Below are positions 12,537 to 59,235 of a DNA stretch of 64,000 nt, in pieces. A program made the position numbers and the translations under genes. Source of the DNA: Lepisosteus oculatus. Taxonomy: Eukaryota > Chordata > Actinopteri > Semionotiformes > Lepisosteidae. The notes under the pieces are model-generated. The model searched no databases. It was given only the letters and a program-made list of their open reading frames with translations, and was not told the DNA's origin. Location of the stretch: positions 51,160,284 to 51,224,283 of the forward strand of contig NC_090698.1 in assembly GCF_040954835.1 (NCBI RefSeq), read 5' to 3'. Every line of letters begins with the position of its first letter. Position 1 is the stretch's first letter.

Positions 12537-12751
12537 CTGGAGGAGTTGGAACTTGAAGCTTGCACCAGATGAGATACTTCATGATCATCCAGACAAAAAC
12601 TGATGGGAGCTAGGTAATTAATCCTTGCTGTATAGAGCTTGCTATTCTGGGTTTTAGGCAATTTAGGTAAAAGATACCTCAGTTAGAGACATCGTTCCTG
12701 CTTATGGTCCATTTTTAGAATTGGGAGATAGACTCCTATTTAAATTGTGGC

Positions 12752-12843
12752 ATCTGTGTCACACCTGAAAAAGGCTCCACGGCCGAAACATGTTTTCTTT
12801 CTTCTCTTTTCAGCATGGAATAAACCTATAACTTGTTCCTTCT
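12752..12843 (+). repeat. Penelope-like terminal repeat, nested in LTR
   Basis: It contains cacacctgaaaaaggctcc, acggccgaaac and cagcatggaataaacctat, ending with acttgttcc. It is the same dispersed unit as at 4494-4640 and 6778-6866 (minus). The family assignment is from memory of fish Penelope-like element ends. Confidence 0.5.
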
Positions 12844-13572
12844 CTTATTTGGCCTCTGTAGGCATTAAGGGTTTAATACTTAGTAGATGTCTGTGAGTTT
12901 TCTGAGTGACAAGGATGGTAGGCCTCTGAAACGCCTTGTTCGTGTACACATAGTAACTTGTGTGTTGTACTGTATATTTCTTTGTGTGTATTGTAGTGTT
13001 CGTATAGTCATCATTAATAAACATTTCTTTAACCAAGTGTGCCTGAGTTATTACTCTCTTCACCAAAGCTGTGACAGGGAAAGAATTCACATGGGTCTAA
13101 TTATACCAACTGCCCAGGTATATTCTGGAGAAATCACTTACAAGTTGGGGGTTATGAATTCTTTTTTTTTTTTATCGACTAAACCAGTCAATTCCTTGTT
13201 TTCACTATTTTCGTAACAATTGGTGTCAGTACAGGATTCTCTGGTTTAGACAGTTTTGTGCAAGAAGGGTAATAATTTACAGAGGTAGATTCAATGCTTG
13301 TGCAAGATTTCACTTTAGGTTTATAATGGCATTAACTATAATTATGCAGATATTAGTACTTTTCAGCAAGAGCTACTAAATAAAAATGGATAACACCGAG
13401 GAAAGGTTCTATAACTGCTCTGTCAATTCCTGATTTTAGTAATATAATATACAGTAGTTTGTATTCAGACAATATGCAAATTCCAATATGGAAATTGAAG
13501 TTGCATTTTAATGTTATTTCTCAATTATATTGCAATTGGAGTAGTGCTGAAGACTATATAAAAGCTGATATC

Positions 13573-13735
13573 GATCCATCCATTTTCTAACTTCTTTTTC
13601 CAATATACTGGGTCATAGAGGAGGTGGATCCTATTCTTGCTACCAATGAGTGCAAGGTAGGGTACACCCCAGACAGGATGCCAGTACATTGCAGGGCACA
13701 TGTAGATGCAAACACACACACACCAGTAGATGGGA
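13573..13735 (-). repeat. V-SINE-like element, 5'-truncated
   Basis: It contains the tail atccatccattttctaac, a ccaatatactgggtcatag block, ggtacaccccagacaggatg and cattgcagggcacatgtag, then CA repeats. The tRNA-like head is missing. Confidence 0.55.
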
Positions 13736-15659
13736 ACCTGGACATTTAAGATGGAACACAAGAGGGTGCTACTGGATAAGGGGAAAAACACAGAGTTAAA
13801 GTGTGATGTACTACTCACATCAGTAGTCATTCATAATTTGTTGGGCGAGTCCAATGAATGTGAAACATTTCAAGATTGTTTATCCTTCAGAATGTTGTTA
13901 ATGAATTACAAAGGAGTTGAATAGGTATCCTGTTTTTTATGGTTATAATCAACTTCCATTGAGTAGCACATCATTTACCTGGAGTGTGTTTTGTGTCTTC
14001 TTTTTTGGAGTGTAGCAAAATATTCCACGTCTTTATACCATACCTTGATCACATTCCAATTGCTAATTTCCATCAATGAGCACCCTAAACAATTAATGAG
14101 GCACAGCAGCAAATGCCTATTAAAGTACAAAACAGTTCATTTTAAAACTTTAATTTAGCACTAACAATGTTACAGAAAGAATTCAGCTGTTTAAGAAAAA
14201 CAAATTGATCAATATAAACGATTGAACCAAGACTAGAGAACAATAGATGTAATAGCCTAAATGGCAAACACCTTTTTTGTGTTAAGTATATACGGCATCT
14301 GTGCACTTGCCTTTAAAACACTGCTAGACTGCAGCTACTGTATCTCACAGTATATAAGGAAATTGGCATCCATTAGAAAAAAGGAATAGAATATAGTTCT
14401 CAGTACCCTCTAAAATGTCCAATCACTATAAAAATAACCCCACATAACATTTTGTTTCAGGATTCCATGAGTTACATACAATGAAATCCTGCTACTAAAT
14501 GTGGTAAACTTAAGGAATTAAAAGAACTGAAGCTTGGTAGCACACAATATTTCAGGGAAACAAATTGATTAAAGGGTTTTTCCTAACTCTTGGAATGGAA
14601 TAATGTAAACTCATTATTATTACAGCTTAACTTACTGTACACCTGAAAAGAAGGACTAGAGGGTTTGGAAATCGAGAACAAGAGTCTGGAGTGAAAACAA
14701 GAGACACTTCTTTATAAAACAGCTGCTTATTCTTTATGATTCCTTATGAAGTTTGAAGAAGTTGCCTAATTAGATTTCTGAATAACACAGATATATCCTC
14801 TTTTTATTTGTTATTAGCATATGAAGTGTCTGAAGTACCATCTATTGTATACAACACCAGGCCATTTCCTTTCCAATTGTTAAATCTTCAACAGGTAATT
14901 TATCCTACATTCCTAAATAAAACCCTGCATGAAAATTGAAATGAAAATGTCAACAAAACACATTATTATTTACATGACACAAAGGCCACTTTACCTTTTC
15001 CAAGATCTGCATTTCTGTTAAATATACCTCAGAAACATTCTAAAAATATTATTTACTACATGTACCAACATTTGTATCCCAAATGAACAGTGACAGTGTA
15101 CTGTATATACCCGTAACTGTATATTCTTTATCAACAGCTCTAGCCGAGATATGAAATTTCATATCACCGGGAGTTAGCCTTCAATAAATGCAAACACAAG
15201 GTAGCAAAGAAAAGGTTTTACTTGCCTTAAGTGAAAAAAGTAACACATAAGGGAAGCACACTGGAAGGGGGGTAAAACCACCAATTTAAATGTTCAGTTG
15301 TACAAAGAACAAAACACATATGCATATGAAGAAAGGTCTCTGTCCATTTTAATAGTATTTAGCAAAATGGTCTTTGAGTCCTGCAACTTAAAAAAAGTTT
15401 CCAGCTGCACAGAAAACAGACATCCTCAATTTGTCTTCCCTGGATTCATTATTCTAAGTTAACCTGTTGCTTAGTGTGTGGGAATGAGAAATTAATCTAT
15501 ATTTTACAATACCTCTATGAATTGTATTACAGATACTTCGAATTGATGCGACATGCTCTCTCAAAAACAGATTTTCAAGGTTCACTCTTAATTTAGGTTT
15601 TTGATTCCTGTAAATGAGTTCTGGCAAATATCCTGGCTTTTTTTAAGGCAAAAGGACAC

Positions 15660-15975
15660 AGTAACAAATGCTACAAACAAAAGAGGCCATTGGGCCTTAC
15701 TAGCTGTTTTGTGGCCAACTAACTGATCCAATAACCTCACTCAACATTGTCCTAGAACAAGCCAGGGAATCAGCTTTGACAGCTTTCTTGTATAGTATAT
15801 CCCAGATTTCCACAACACTGCATAAAATAGTGCCCCCTACTCTGTTTAAAATGCACTTCAATCCTGTTTTCATTTGTGTTCTCCAGTTCATTCTTTTAGT
15901 CTGTCAGTGTCTGACAAGCCTTTAAACCTGCTCTCTTCTGGATCAAATTCACAGCTGTAAGATCTTTTTTGTAAC
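15660..15975 (+). repeat. Dispersed LINE-like repeat (aggccattgggcc family)
   Basis: It contains agaggccattgggccttact, aactgatccaataacctc, ttccacaacactgcataaaa and a gtctgtcagtgtctgacaag block. Related stretches recur at about 22510-22560, 26660-27230, 49165-49480 and 56075-56235, and inverted at 47270-47470. The class is not certain. Confidence 0.45.
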
Positions 15976-17472
15976 ACAATGACCAAAATTGTAAATGATC
16001 TAAATGAGATCTTACAAGTGCATTTGATAATTTTAACAACATAATCAATTTTAAATTATGCCATTAACTATATATCCTAAAGTTTCTTTTTCCTTTATTA
16101 TTGCTTCACCACAATAAGAGAAATTACAACTGTAAAGATAAGTCAAGATTGGAATATATATGCTTGGCATTATAGATATTTTATAGCTGGCCTATATGAA
16201 TAATAATTTACTACAATCTAACTTGACAATTAACCTGAAAATGACTCGTTCTAGAGTTCAGGTCACATACCCATTAAAATAAAAGGGAAGAGGACAGGGC
16301 GTGTCTGTTGAAAACATAATAAGTAGTTTAACTGAACTGTAATTGTCATGCACATGTACTGTAGTTCAAACAGTAAACATTTTCCCCCATAACATTAACA
16401 ATCAAACTCAAAGGTCATTTACAACAATTTCCTTTTTTGTTCTGTAGTCACTCTGAGCTGGTTGATTGTAGTTCCAAAGTTTAAAAAAATATAAAGTAAA
16501 AAAAAAACTGTAAACTATTACATACATAATATTAAGAGTGAAGTAAAAAAAAATTAAAGGGTTACCACAAATGAATCTGCGATTGTATTCAATGCTACTT
16601 ATGCTGCATTTTTGGCAAAATGGAGAGATTACAGGACTGAGATGCTTGGAAAAACCTCAGGAATAGAATTCTAGTAGCTCAGGCCCCTTTAAAAGCCCTT
16701 GCCTAGGGTGAACTGAGCTAACTGCAATAGACAAATTCATGAGCAAACAGGTGTGGCCATGGCCATCGATACTAAACAACGTATTACTGAGGAAGCAAAA
16801 TCCAAACATTACAGAAAGCAATCAACAGATGTTTCAATATCCATATTCTTAGGTATTACAGACATATCTTTCTTAGGCCTTAAAACAAATGCTGAGGAGA
16901 GAAACAGCTGTTACAAGATTCAGTTTGTTTTGTTACACTATGCCATCAATAAACCAATTCAGTTTGAAGGTTTATACAATAACATAAGACAAATCTATCT
17001 CTCTAATATGAATTAGGTTCTTTAATTTAAAAATTCCCCCTGGTTCTAGCAGTGTACCAGCAATTAAAAAAAGACTGCAATTAAATATGTTCAAAACATT
17101 TTGTTTCTTGCTGATCACACTTGTACATGGGGTACATTATCTTGTTCATAAGCAAATCTCAAAGCAAATAATCATGAAATACTGTAGATACTGGCCGAAG
17201 TCTTTTAACTTTTAGAAAGTACAATCTACTTCAGGATAAGATGGAGATAATTAAAACATTTCAGCTGTCTGGTTAGGCAAACAAATTTCTCCAGGATTTA
17301 CCATATTAGGTTTCAGGAAATTACGACTTCAAGGTGCTGCAAAGCATAGAATCTTTGAAAACACGTATATTCATGAAATTCTTTTAACCACTTTGATTAA
17401 GAAGGGAAGTAAAACATTTCATAAGATATCTTTTGTTCTGCTTTTTTAAGGAAGGCGGCATTTAAGTCAAGA

Positions 17473-17478
17473 TTTATT
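17473..17478 (-). terminator. Candidate polyadenylation signal for PRRC1
   Basis: AATAAA on the minus strand about 230 nt beyond the stop codon. It is the first canonical hexamer I found there. Mammalian PRRC1 has a much longer 3' UTR, so this may be only a proximal site. Confidence 0.35.
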
Positions 17479-17707
17479 GGTATTCAAAATCTATAAAAAG
17501 GGAACAAGTGAGCAGTTGGGATGTTCAGTTTCATGATATTTCAATAATTGTATTTGATTAATTTTTAGACTATGTACATTACATTTGTCAACTGAAGATT
17601 TGAACCTGTTCATTTTTCTTTTCGGAAAACTCAAGCCCATCCCTCCTGAACGTGTGAAAAATGACAGTCCTTCAGAAACCACTGGGTAAAGTAATGTTTC
17701 TTTAATG

Positions 17708-32762
<15,055 letters not shown>

Positions 32763-33539
32763 CTTCCTCACTCAAACCACTGCAATCCGAAAACAAGATA
32801 TACCTAAATTATACAGCTATTTGCATTTTACACATGGAAAAATGCTGCCAGTCATCTGAAGCTTGCTAGTATTTTAAATAATCCCAGCAAATTCATAAGT
32901 CACCCACATTAAAGAGGAGCAAAATATTCCGAAAGCATAACTTACTGGACTGTCGTTTGCATTTCTTCCATAGATTAAAGGTGGCACACAGCCATTTTCT
33001 CTGAGTGAAAGCACTTCTTTCTTTTCTCATTTAAAGTTCATGGACAGCGCAAGTACAAATAATGGAAACAATACTTTTTTTTTTTGCTGGCACAGGTTTA
33101 ATTCCAGATTCGCTATAAATGGGAGATTCATGTACAAGGTTTATGGCTAGCAATACCTATTAAACCTCACGCTCAGTTTTTCTTTCTACCACTGACACCC
33201 TCATTTTTTTCCAGGTCAGATAATACAGCAAACCGTTTTATCTGCTTTAATTCAACTCGGTAAAAAATTCTAAAAAAAAATCAAATTACAACGTCATATC
33301 CCATATCTCAATATCTAATATTTCCATCTCAAACTATTAAGGTAAAAGCAGGGGGGGGCTCATTTTTTTCACCAATATTCCACACATTAAAAAAAGTTGA
33401 CATTCTGCAATTGTCTTGAGACAAATCAGACAGCCTACATTAATTACACTCTCTTCACCGTAGTGCTGAAATCAGCCTACACCTCTGCATAAGGCCTCAA
33501 AATTTCTCAAAATTATTTCTTGCTTGCACAACGCGTATA

Positions 33540-34260
33540 TTAACTAGCACTCACACAAGTGCGCTTGCACACGAGTACGTAGAAGCCGGGTTTTCAACTC
33601 CTGGACAGGCCGATGTACGGCTGCTGCCACGTCTCCAGTGCTGCCGAAACACACCAAACCGGCGAAGTGCTTCACAGCCTATGTTGTCGATTTCAACTTG
33701 GTCAGACATGGCGATCATTTTAAAACCACTATTGTAAGATTTCCAATACATTACTAACCTATACTTTCACTGAGTGTTACAACTTTTTTGAGTCTTAAGA
33801 AACACGGACCATTGCATTATAAATGCTCGGTACAGCTACATGAACACAACTAGTCCTAACACAAACCACCCAACACCACTGCACTGTCATGCTGCAATCA
33901 GACTGTAAATCGCTGTAAAGTAAATGTTAAAAAAGCTGGCGAATGTCATGCCTCACGATCAGAATGATCATAATATCCAAACCTCGCTCAATATACATCC
34001 ACCAAAACCGGTGTGACATTGCATGTCATAAGGAATCTTACCTGGTTTCTCACAGCCTCTTATAAAAAAAAACTGCAGTGTAAAATACCTCCTCAGAGTT
34101 TGAAGCCAACCTGTATTAAGTGGGAAACGAAGGGAACCCCTTCAAGACACCCAAACAAAACTCTATTCTGCTCCTTTCCAAAATGGCCGCGTCTCAACGA
34201 CGTCACGAAATGCCACGTCTGCCGTGCGTGGAGTGGGCAGTCTCCTGCTCGTGTAAATAA
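33540..34260 (-). promoter_or_regulatory. Probable PRRC1 promoter and untranslated first exon
   Basis: This segment is richer in CpG than its AT-rich surroundings and lies 0.8-1.5 kb upstream of the PRRC1 start. A strong minus-strand donor (GTGAGT, GT at 33554-33553) could end a 5' UTR exon at 33555, to be spliced to the acceptor at about 33784. Further up are a CRE-like CGACGTCA (34198-34205) and a YY1-like aaaatggccgc (about 34180-34190), typical of housekeeping promoters. The transcription start itself cannot be read from sequence. Confidence 0.5.
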
Positions 34261-34269
34261 ACCAGAGCT

Positions 34270-37200
34270 GCACACAAGTTGTAAAGCAAGAAAACGGAAT
34301 CACAGAGTTGTGGTTTGTGTATTTTAGCTACTGTGCCCTATTCAAAGGTTATGCATTTTCGTTTTCGCCCCTGTTTAATATTTTCAATAATATTCTTTCG
34401 AAATACGTGACTACTACGATAGCCATGCCCTATGAACATTTTTGATTGACAGCAAAAGTACAATATTAAGCATCTCTGGGTGAAATCCATAGGGTCAGTT
34501 CCCTCCCTGCAGAAATTCTGTAGAATTCTAGATTTTCATACGTGCACAACAAGTCTTCAGTATTTTTGAATAAATACCACTTTTAAACCGACAGTATAAA
34601 GGACTATGTACAAAAAGTGGCAAAAAGTTCCACTTATTTGTCAGTTCCCTATGATAGCTTTTCAACCTTGCCCATGAGTCTCTGATTAAAGACTCACTGT
34701 ATGAATGGGACTACTTCTGCTGAATCAGTGTAATGTCAATAGTTCTTCCCAGGGGAGACTGAGATACAAAAGCTCATAGGATAATGTACATGTAAAAATT
34801 GAGAAACAGTCCTGCAGAGCCCTTTAAAATTAATACAAATGTATGATAAATTAAGTAAAACTAATGAGCAATGCAACCACTGGAGCATTGACAGGTCAGT
34901 GTCTCTTGCTCAGTGATCAGATAAAAGATAGCACATGTATGATACCCCTACTAAGTTATACAGTTTGAATCTTCACATGTAGACTTGACTCTCAGGTGAG
35001 ACACTGCTGTTGGACCTTTGAGTAATGTGCATCGTTCCATGTGCTGAGGTTCTGTAAATTCCCCACTGTATGAACAGGTATATAAGTTTAAGAGATACTG
35101 TATTGCAGTGATTAATGTGACCACAGGTCTTATTTTTGTTCTTTTATTGGAAAGATTTTGCACATAAACTACAGGTAAAATAAATGAAGAAATTGTTTGT
35201 GTAGGACTGGTAGTACAAGGAAAATTGCATTGTCTTTGTTTTTTCTTTGGAAATAATTATGTGCAATCTCTGTTTTTCCTTTTATTTACTGAAAAAAAAA
35301 CAAAAAAGCAAAATAATCAAAGCATTGATTAAAACAAATATAGATACATTATCCAGATTGAAAAACTGAAAGCAATCAAACTGTTTTTACAAAGGAAAGA
35401 AAGGTTACTCTTGCAAACTTCAAGGCGTTCATCTCTGCATTTCTAACTGCACACCCAAACAGAACCAAATGTAGTTTCCCTCTATCCTCTTTACCAAAGT
35501 ACAGTTTGAACTCCAATTTTTCTGCAATTTTTTAAACATAAAGTTTCAAATGGAAATAGAATGAAGAGCATCTTTATTGCTATTTTTTTATCTCAACTAC
35601 CATATAAGAAAGTAACACAAAATCACCTTTCGAATTAAATGATCTGAAATGGCTGCAAAATCTCAAAGAGCCTTTACACCATTGACACAATAGGATTACC
35701 AGACACTAACATAGGTAGTGTGTCCAGTATATCAGAAGAGTCTCACTTCTGCAGCCTGTTTAAACTTATTAATATCAGTGTGGTTTGACCATTGCCTAGA
35801 CATGCACTTGAGATTGAATGTGGGATTGAAAAGGACACTTTTAAAAAAATGGACAGATATCACTAAAGATGGTGACCTGACAATCACACTTTAATTGCTA
35901 AAGGAGCTCGATCTCCTATTTTATTTTCTGTACAGTATCTTCAGTACTGCACCAGTGCCTGATGAATAGTCATGTTATTATTTTTTTACATACCGACTGC
36001 CTACCTATATTTATTTTATTGTATGCACTAGAATTGTGCCAACTGTATAGTGACAGTGACAATGACGTCAACAGAAGTGCAGAATTACAGTACATATCAA
36101 GGCTGGATAACCATATAGAACCAGTGACATTGTTGCAGTGGCTACAAATATGCAGTTGAATATTGAATATATTTAATTATTAAATTGTATAAGATGTTTG
36201 CTAGGTCCATAATGCCCCATATATCGGTCAGATACATTGTAGTCTTTTTAAAGCATTCATCCTTTATGATCATACAAGAAAGTAATAAAATATACAATAT
36301 CCTTTAACTTTCGTATAGACCTTAAATTTCACATGGAACATTTATGTTTCAGATTTTCAGAAAATGCTTTTCACAGTACTGGAGATTTGCCTCTTACGGA
36401 AATCAGAGTGTGCACTCAAAAGAAGGAAAAAGCGGTGAATCACATTTTGCAGTGTGGCAAGTTGTCCCAAGGAAGAAGTGTAATACCCGCGGAACTGCCA
36501 TGAGGGCGCCACAAATACAAATACAGTAGGGCTTCAAAGACGTTTGTAAAATAATGTACTGTTGCTCCATGTGATGTGTAATTGAATATGTAATAATTGA
36601 ATATAACTGATAATTATACTTGAATAATAGCCCATAATATGTACTTTCACATGTGGCCAATTATTTATCAGTGTATATTTATTGCATAGTTAGTTTTTGT
36701 GGGTATAATATATACTGTATATATATATTAATTTAGGGGGTTACTGGGAGTCTGGGGAAATTGGATGGTCAGGCAGGAGTCACTTTACCAAAAGCAAATT
36801 CCACAGCAAATAACATATTATTGCCAAGTCCGAACAACCTTTAACTGTCTGTCAAATTTTAAAAAAGTGTTCAAAGGTTGTCAGTTCCCTAAATGCATGT
36901 CTTGGCAGCAATCAGCATATGGCACTGATTAATATAACATACAAGGAAACGAGGTTTTCTGTACAGTTTACAAATTGTCAAAAAGCATCACTTCAGAAAT
37001 AGTTGTAAAGTGATTTACAGCTATGTACATCATTTTTATACAACAAATTTATAAAATCTGGCTCAGTAGATCTTAAGACTAACTGCGTCTATGTATACTT
37101 CTGAAAGACACACAGTATAAATGAAAATGCTGTGGTGAGCTCTGCTGATGAAAACCAAAAGCACAACAAAGCACATTCCTGCATATTTATTAAAGTGAGA

Positions 37201-37858
37201 TTATAGCAAAAGTGTAGCATGTGAATACAAGTGTTTTTTTCTCATTTACTTTCCATTGCAATGCAAAAGACCAGCTTAAGCATAATTTATCATCTAAATT
37301 GGAATTACTAAAAATACTTACAGTATATAACGAAAAGTATCCTGGATCTGTTCTGCGGGAAGGTCTTTAATCCTGCTAGCAGGATGTCTACTATTATGAT
37401 GTGATGGCAATAGCAGTGTTGCAGAAGTGTTATTGATAAGATAGCACAAATCAGCTAAAGTCTCTTTAGGGCACCTAATCCTGCACATACTTTTGTTATA
37501 TGTCTCCCACTAAATGGGATTAAACAATGAGTAAAATAAAATCTGTACTAATCGAAAGCATAAAATCAATGTTTGTACAGTACTAATTATAGCTATCCTT
37601 CAATTAATAAAACCCATACTGGTATTCAACCTTACAGCTGCAGTGTAATCCAGACTAATTTACTTACTGTCTAGTAGTATATGTTCATGCCATCATTATA
37701 AAAATAAATTCAAATCTATTTTACATTAGCATTCTATAGGCATAAGGTTGATATGTGTTATTAGTGACTGGAATGATTTCAAGGTTCAACATGATTTGAA
37801 GTATCTAAAATAGGAAGCACAAAAAAATCCTAAATGATGCAAAAAATCCAAATATCTA
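34270..37858. other. Intergenic between PRRC1 promoter and Tc1-like element
   Basis: AT-rich with many TACTGTA/TACAGTA strings (for example around 36700-36730). No gene, RNA or confident repeat was recognised. Confidence 0.6.
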
Positions 37859-39392
37859 CTGTACCTTGCAAAAAGATTCGACCCCCATCCAATGATGACC
37901 TATTGAGTTAGATTGCAAGTGATCATATATATTTTTTCAAAGTGAATATTTTTCATCATAACATGAACGCTGAATCCCTTTATGGGTGTAGGAAGTTAAC
38001 TGTCAGCAAAAATGTCAAAGAAAAATCAAAAGTTAAAATGTAAATTGCATAAGTATTCATCCTATTTATTTTGAAGGCAAAACTAAATTAGTTCTGGTGT
38101 CCAAAATTACTTTAACATTGTACAATTAGTTGAATGACCCTTGAGTGCAATAAACATGGTTCATATTTCAGAATAAATGCATCTGTTTCTATAAGGATCC
38201 TTAGTTAGGTTGTGAATGCCAGTTGAAGATTCAACCATAAAAAAAAAAATTCAAACAACCCAGGGGTAAGGTTGTAGCAAGTCACAGGTAAGGAGGATAT
38301 AATAGTTTAAAAGACACTGAATATCCTGTGAGCACAATGAAGTCAATCATTAAATGTGTACCAGACACTGCCTAAAAACTGTCCCTCCAAACAGTGCAGC
38401 CAGACAAGGAGGAAACTAATTAGGGATGCCACTCAGAGGACAATGGTGTCTTTGAAAGTGCAGAGTTCAATGCCTGAGATGGGAGAAAATGTCCATTATT
38501 TGACAATATCATGGTCAGCTGACCAAGCTGGTCTGTATGAGAGTGGCAAACCCCATCTCAAGTTCCCCACATAGTTTACAACTTGTAGTATTTAATTTAC
38601 ATGTACTGCAAGTGTGTGACAAATGGTTATGATCAGATGAGACTAAACTGGAACGCTTTGGTTTAAATAGAAAGTGCTACAGTATATGTGCAGTATGTGA
38701 GGTGAAAACCCAACAGAGCATCATCATGTCAACACCATCCCTCCTATCAGGCAAGGTAGTGACGGTATATTAAGGGGCTGCTTCTCATCAGTAAGGACTG
38801 GGAAAACTGATGGATCAAAGTACAGGTAAATTTTAGAGGAAAATCTGGTTTAGTCTTCTAAAGACATTTAAAGGTGAATTTCTGTTCCAATCTAATCAGG
38901 ACAACTGCCCAAAGCACTTGGCCAAATCTACACAGGAATGGCTTAACCAGAGGAAAATGAATGTGGTTGAGTAGTCCTGATGTCCTAACAAAGTGAATAG
39001 AAAATAGTGGGCAAGACTTTTTTTGTCCATAAACAATACCCAACCAACTTGGCAGAATCTTGAGGAAGTTTGCAAAGAATGGGCATTCATTTTACCATTG
39101 CAGTGTGCAATGCTGGTAGAGACTTATCCAAAAAGTCTTGCTTCTGTAATTGGTGTACAAAGTATTGTATTTCATCCAAACATTGACTAAAGATGATGAA
39201 CACTTATGCAATTAGCCTATTTTAGTTCTTGATTTTTATATGCAGTTTTTCCTCACAATTAATTTATTTTACTTATGGAAGTCCACCGTTCAAGTATTCA
39301 AGATTTGTTTTAAAATATTCATTAATCAAAAAATATGTATACATAATTCAACAAAATCATTGGATGGGGGTGAATACTTTTGCAAGGTATTA
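37859..39392. mobile_element. Decayed Tc1/mariner-type transposon with both inverted repeats
   Basis: It is bounded by TA on each side. The left end reads CTGTACCTTGCAAAAAGATT and the reverse-complemented right end TAATACCTTGCAAAAGTATT; both continue into ACCCCCATCCAATGAT. The inside reads on the plus strand as fragments of a Tc1-like transposase (a DETKLERFG-like piece near 38637, WPNLHRNGLT near 38922, KNGHS near 39077) with several stops and frameshifts. At 1534 bp it has the length of a full element but is inactive. It lies between MEGF10 and PRRC1. Confidence 0.85.
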
Positions 39393-39442
39393 TACATTGA
39401 CACTACTAGAAGATACCATATTTCTGTACAGATGTTTGTTCT

Positions 39443-39448
39443 TTTATT
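39443..39448 (-). terminator. Candidate polyadenylation signal for MEGF10
   Basis: Minus-strand AATAAA about 390 nt beyond the MEGF10 stop and just before the Tc1-like element boundary at 39392. It was the only hexamer I noted between the two. Longer UTRs running through the transposon remain possible. Confidence 0.35.
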
Positions 39449-39838
39449 ATTGTTTGACAATAATTGTATGACATAATTCAGAAGCAGAAGAGTGATTTTG
39501 GAAATAAAAGGTTTAAAGGGGTGGAATCCTTTTGAATTGTGTCTTGGAGACTAAAATAAAAAAATAGATTTTAAAGAATAACTGTGTCTTGGAGACAAGA
39601 TATCATTGATTTCTTTTCAAAAAAGCAAAATGGAGAATAATTATAGTGATAAGAATAAACTAAAATATTCACCTTAATAAAAAATAATAATAACAGTGAA
39701 ACTCAACAGAAAAGATACGCTGCCAGCAAGCAGGCAATGCAGGAAGGCCAGTGAATCACAGTGCTTCCTCAACAAACCCACTGAACCTGTGGATCTCTGT
39801 GCCTGTACAATTGTCCATGAGCACCGGTTCTAACAGGC

Positions 39839-57940
<18,102 letters not shown>

Positions 57941-59109
57941 TTAATATCTGCGACTACAAAGACAGTTGTGGTCTAATGATCACAAATCATCATAACAGGC
58001 AACATTACTGTCACAGTGAAATGTGATAGCCAAGTCAGATAATTAGGTCCACAGATTCTTATGCTGTATTGTTTAAAATTACTTGGCATTCCATAGAGAA
58101 CACTGATGGAATTTAATAAACACACCACACACATAAAACATGTGAAATATAAATGCTTCATCTCCATAGTAATTAAATTGCTTTTACACAATGGTACACA
58201 TATCCACATTTAATAGCTTAGTGATAATTTACAAGACTAATGCAGACTGAGCCTTTTGAGAAATCACAGTCAAAATTATTTCTTATACATCTTGAGATTA
58301 TTTTTCCTGGTGGAACTGTATGATAACTTATTAAACAAATTAAGTACTTGAAATATAGTAAATGTTTGGGCAAAAACATATCTCTAATCTTTCCCTGATG
58401 CATCCATACTGGTGCTATGGAGCACACTCCATCAACTTCCTGTAAAAATCAGTTCTACTGAAAGGCTTCAAAGGGAAAGTTGCTTATTAAAGCAGTCTTC
58501 TTACTCCTGAGATAATTCAGATTTTCATTAAGTGTTCAGAAAAGTAGAGTTTGAATCTCCACTTGCCTATAATGTTTCTTGAAAGAAAAGATAAATTGGT
58601 TTCTAAATAAAGCCAATACAAAAAAAAGCCAATCCTAATTGCTATTGACACCTACATTAATGTATATTCAGTTAAATAATGTTTTTTTTTCTAAGTTGGC
58701 AAAATTGTATAGACAGCTTGGATTGTCAATTTAAGTTCCACAAATTCAATTTGCTAGTTCCTTAAATGTTCCAAAAATTTGTTGCAGCAACCTTTACTCT
58801 GTACACTTAACTGAATCCTGGGCCTTTTCACAAATTGTACCTGGCTAATTCAAGATTCTGATCAGTACTGATTTTCATAGGCCCAGCTATACAGTATTCA
58901 AACATTATATTATACAAGATGTATATTCACACCAGTCTTTAACATGTGCTGTCTTTGTCATATGAATATGTACAGTACATATGCTGTATATAAGGGATGG
59001 CAGAATCTTGAAATTATTTTATAAGTCAATGTAGTGTAGCATTGAAGCAGAAGGTTTAAAGGTGAATTTGTTAAATGTCAGTTATTCGCCTAACTTCTCT
59101 TGTTAATGT

Positions 59110-59235
59110 CCAACACACCTGAAAAAGGTTCAGGTGCCAAAATATTGTTTTTGTTTCTTTGTATCTTCAGTGATGAATTCTCCTCTACTTGTTCCTCTGC
59201 AGCTCGCATGCTGACACCACTCCTCATCAGAACTA
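59110..59235 (+). repeat. Diverged Penelope-like terminal repeat
   Basis: It contains cacacctgaaaaaggttcag, acttgttcctctgcagctcg and catgctgacacc. The central catggaataaac block is degraded to gatgaattctcc. A still weaker relative lies at about 40195-40275. Confidence 0.4.

Larger units (their letters stand above)
12248..13218 (+). mobile_element. LTR homologous to the 31.3-kb solo LTR, followed by a primer-binding-site-like start
   Basis: It shares most of its length with 31293-32215, for example cacttctagcttcaaagcag, gtgggttaatgattgtcaat and ggagaaatcacttacaagtt. It ends in cgtaaca, followed at once by attggtgtcagtacagg, which resembles the primer-binding start of Gypsy-like elements. It therefore looks like a 5' LTR with a short stub of interior. 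The middle holds a Penelope-like end (12752-12843) where the other copy has unrelated sequence. Confidence 0.62.
13219..17472. other. Intergenic up to the PRRC1 3' UTR
   Basis: 13219 to about 13270 looks like a stub of LTR-element interior. The rest holds a truncated V-SINE-like copy, the LINE-like repeat at 15660 and unremarkable AT-rich DNA. The PRRC1 3' UTR may extend into 16-17.4 kb. Confidence 0.5.

Noticed and set aside
1..17700. CTXN3, the next human gene after PRRC1
   Set aside because: No stretch resembling its short conserved protein was found on either strand; it may lie outside the window.
34013..34327. 104-codon plus-strand ORF upstream of PRRC1
   Set aside because: It overlaps the probable promoter, with no conserved residues; CpG-containing sequence lengthens chance frames.
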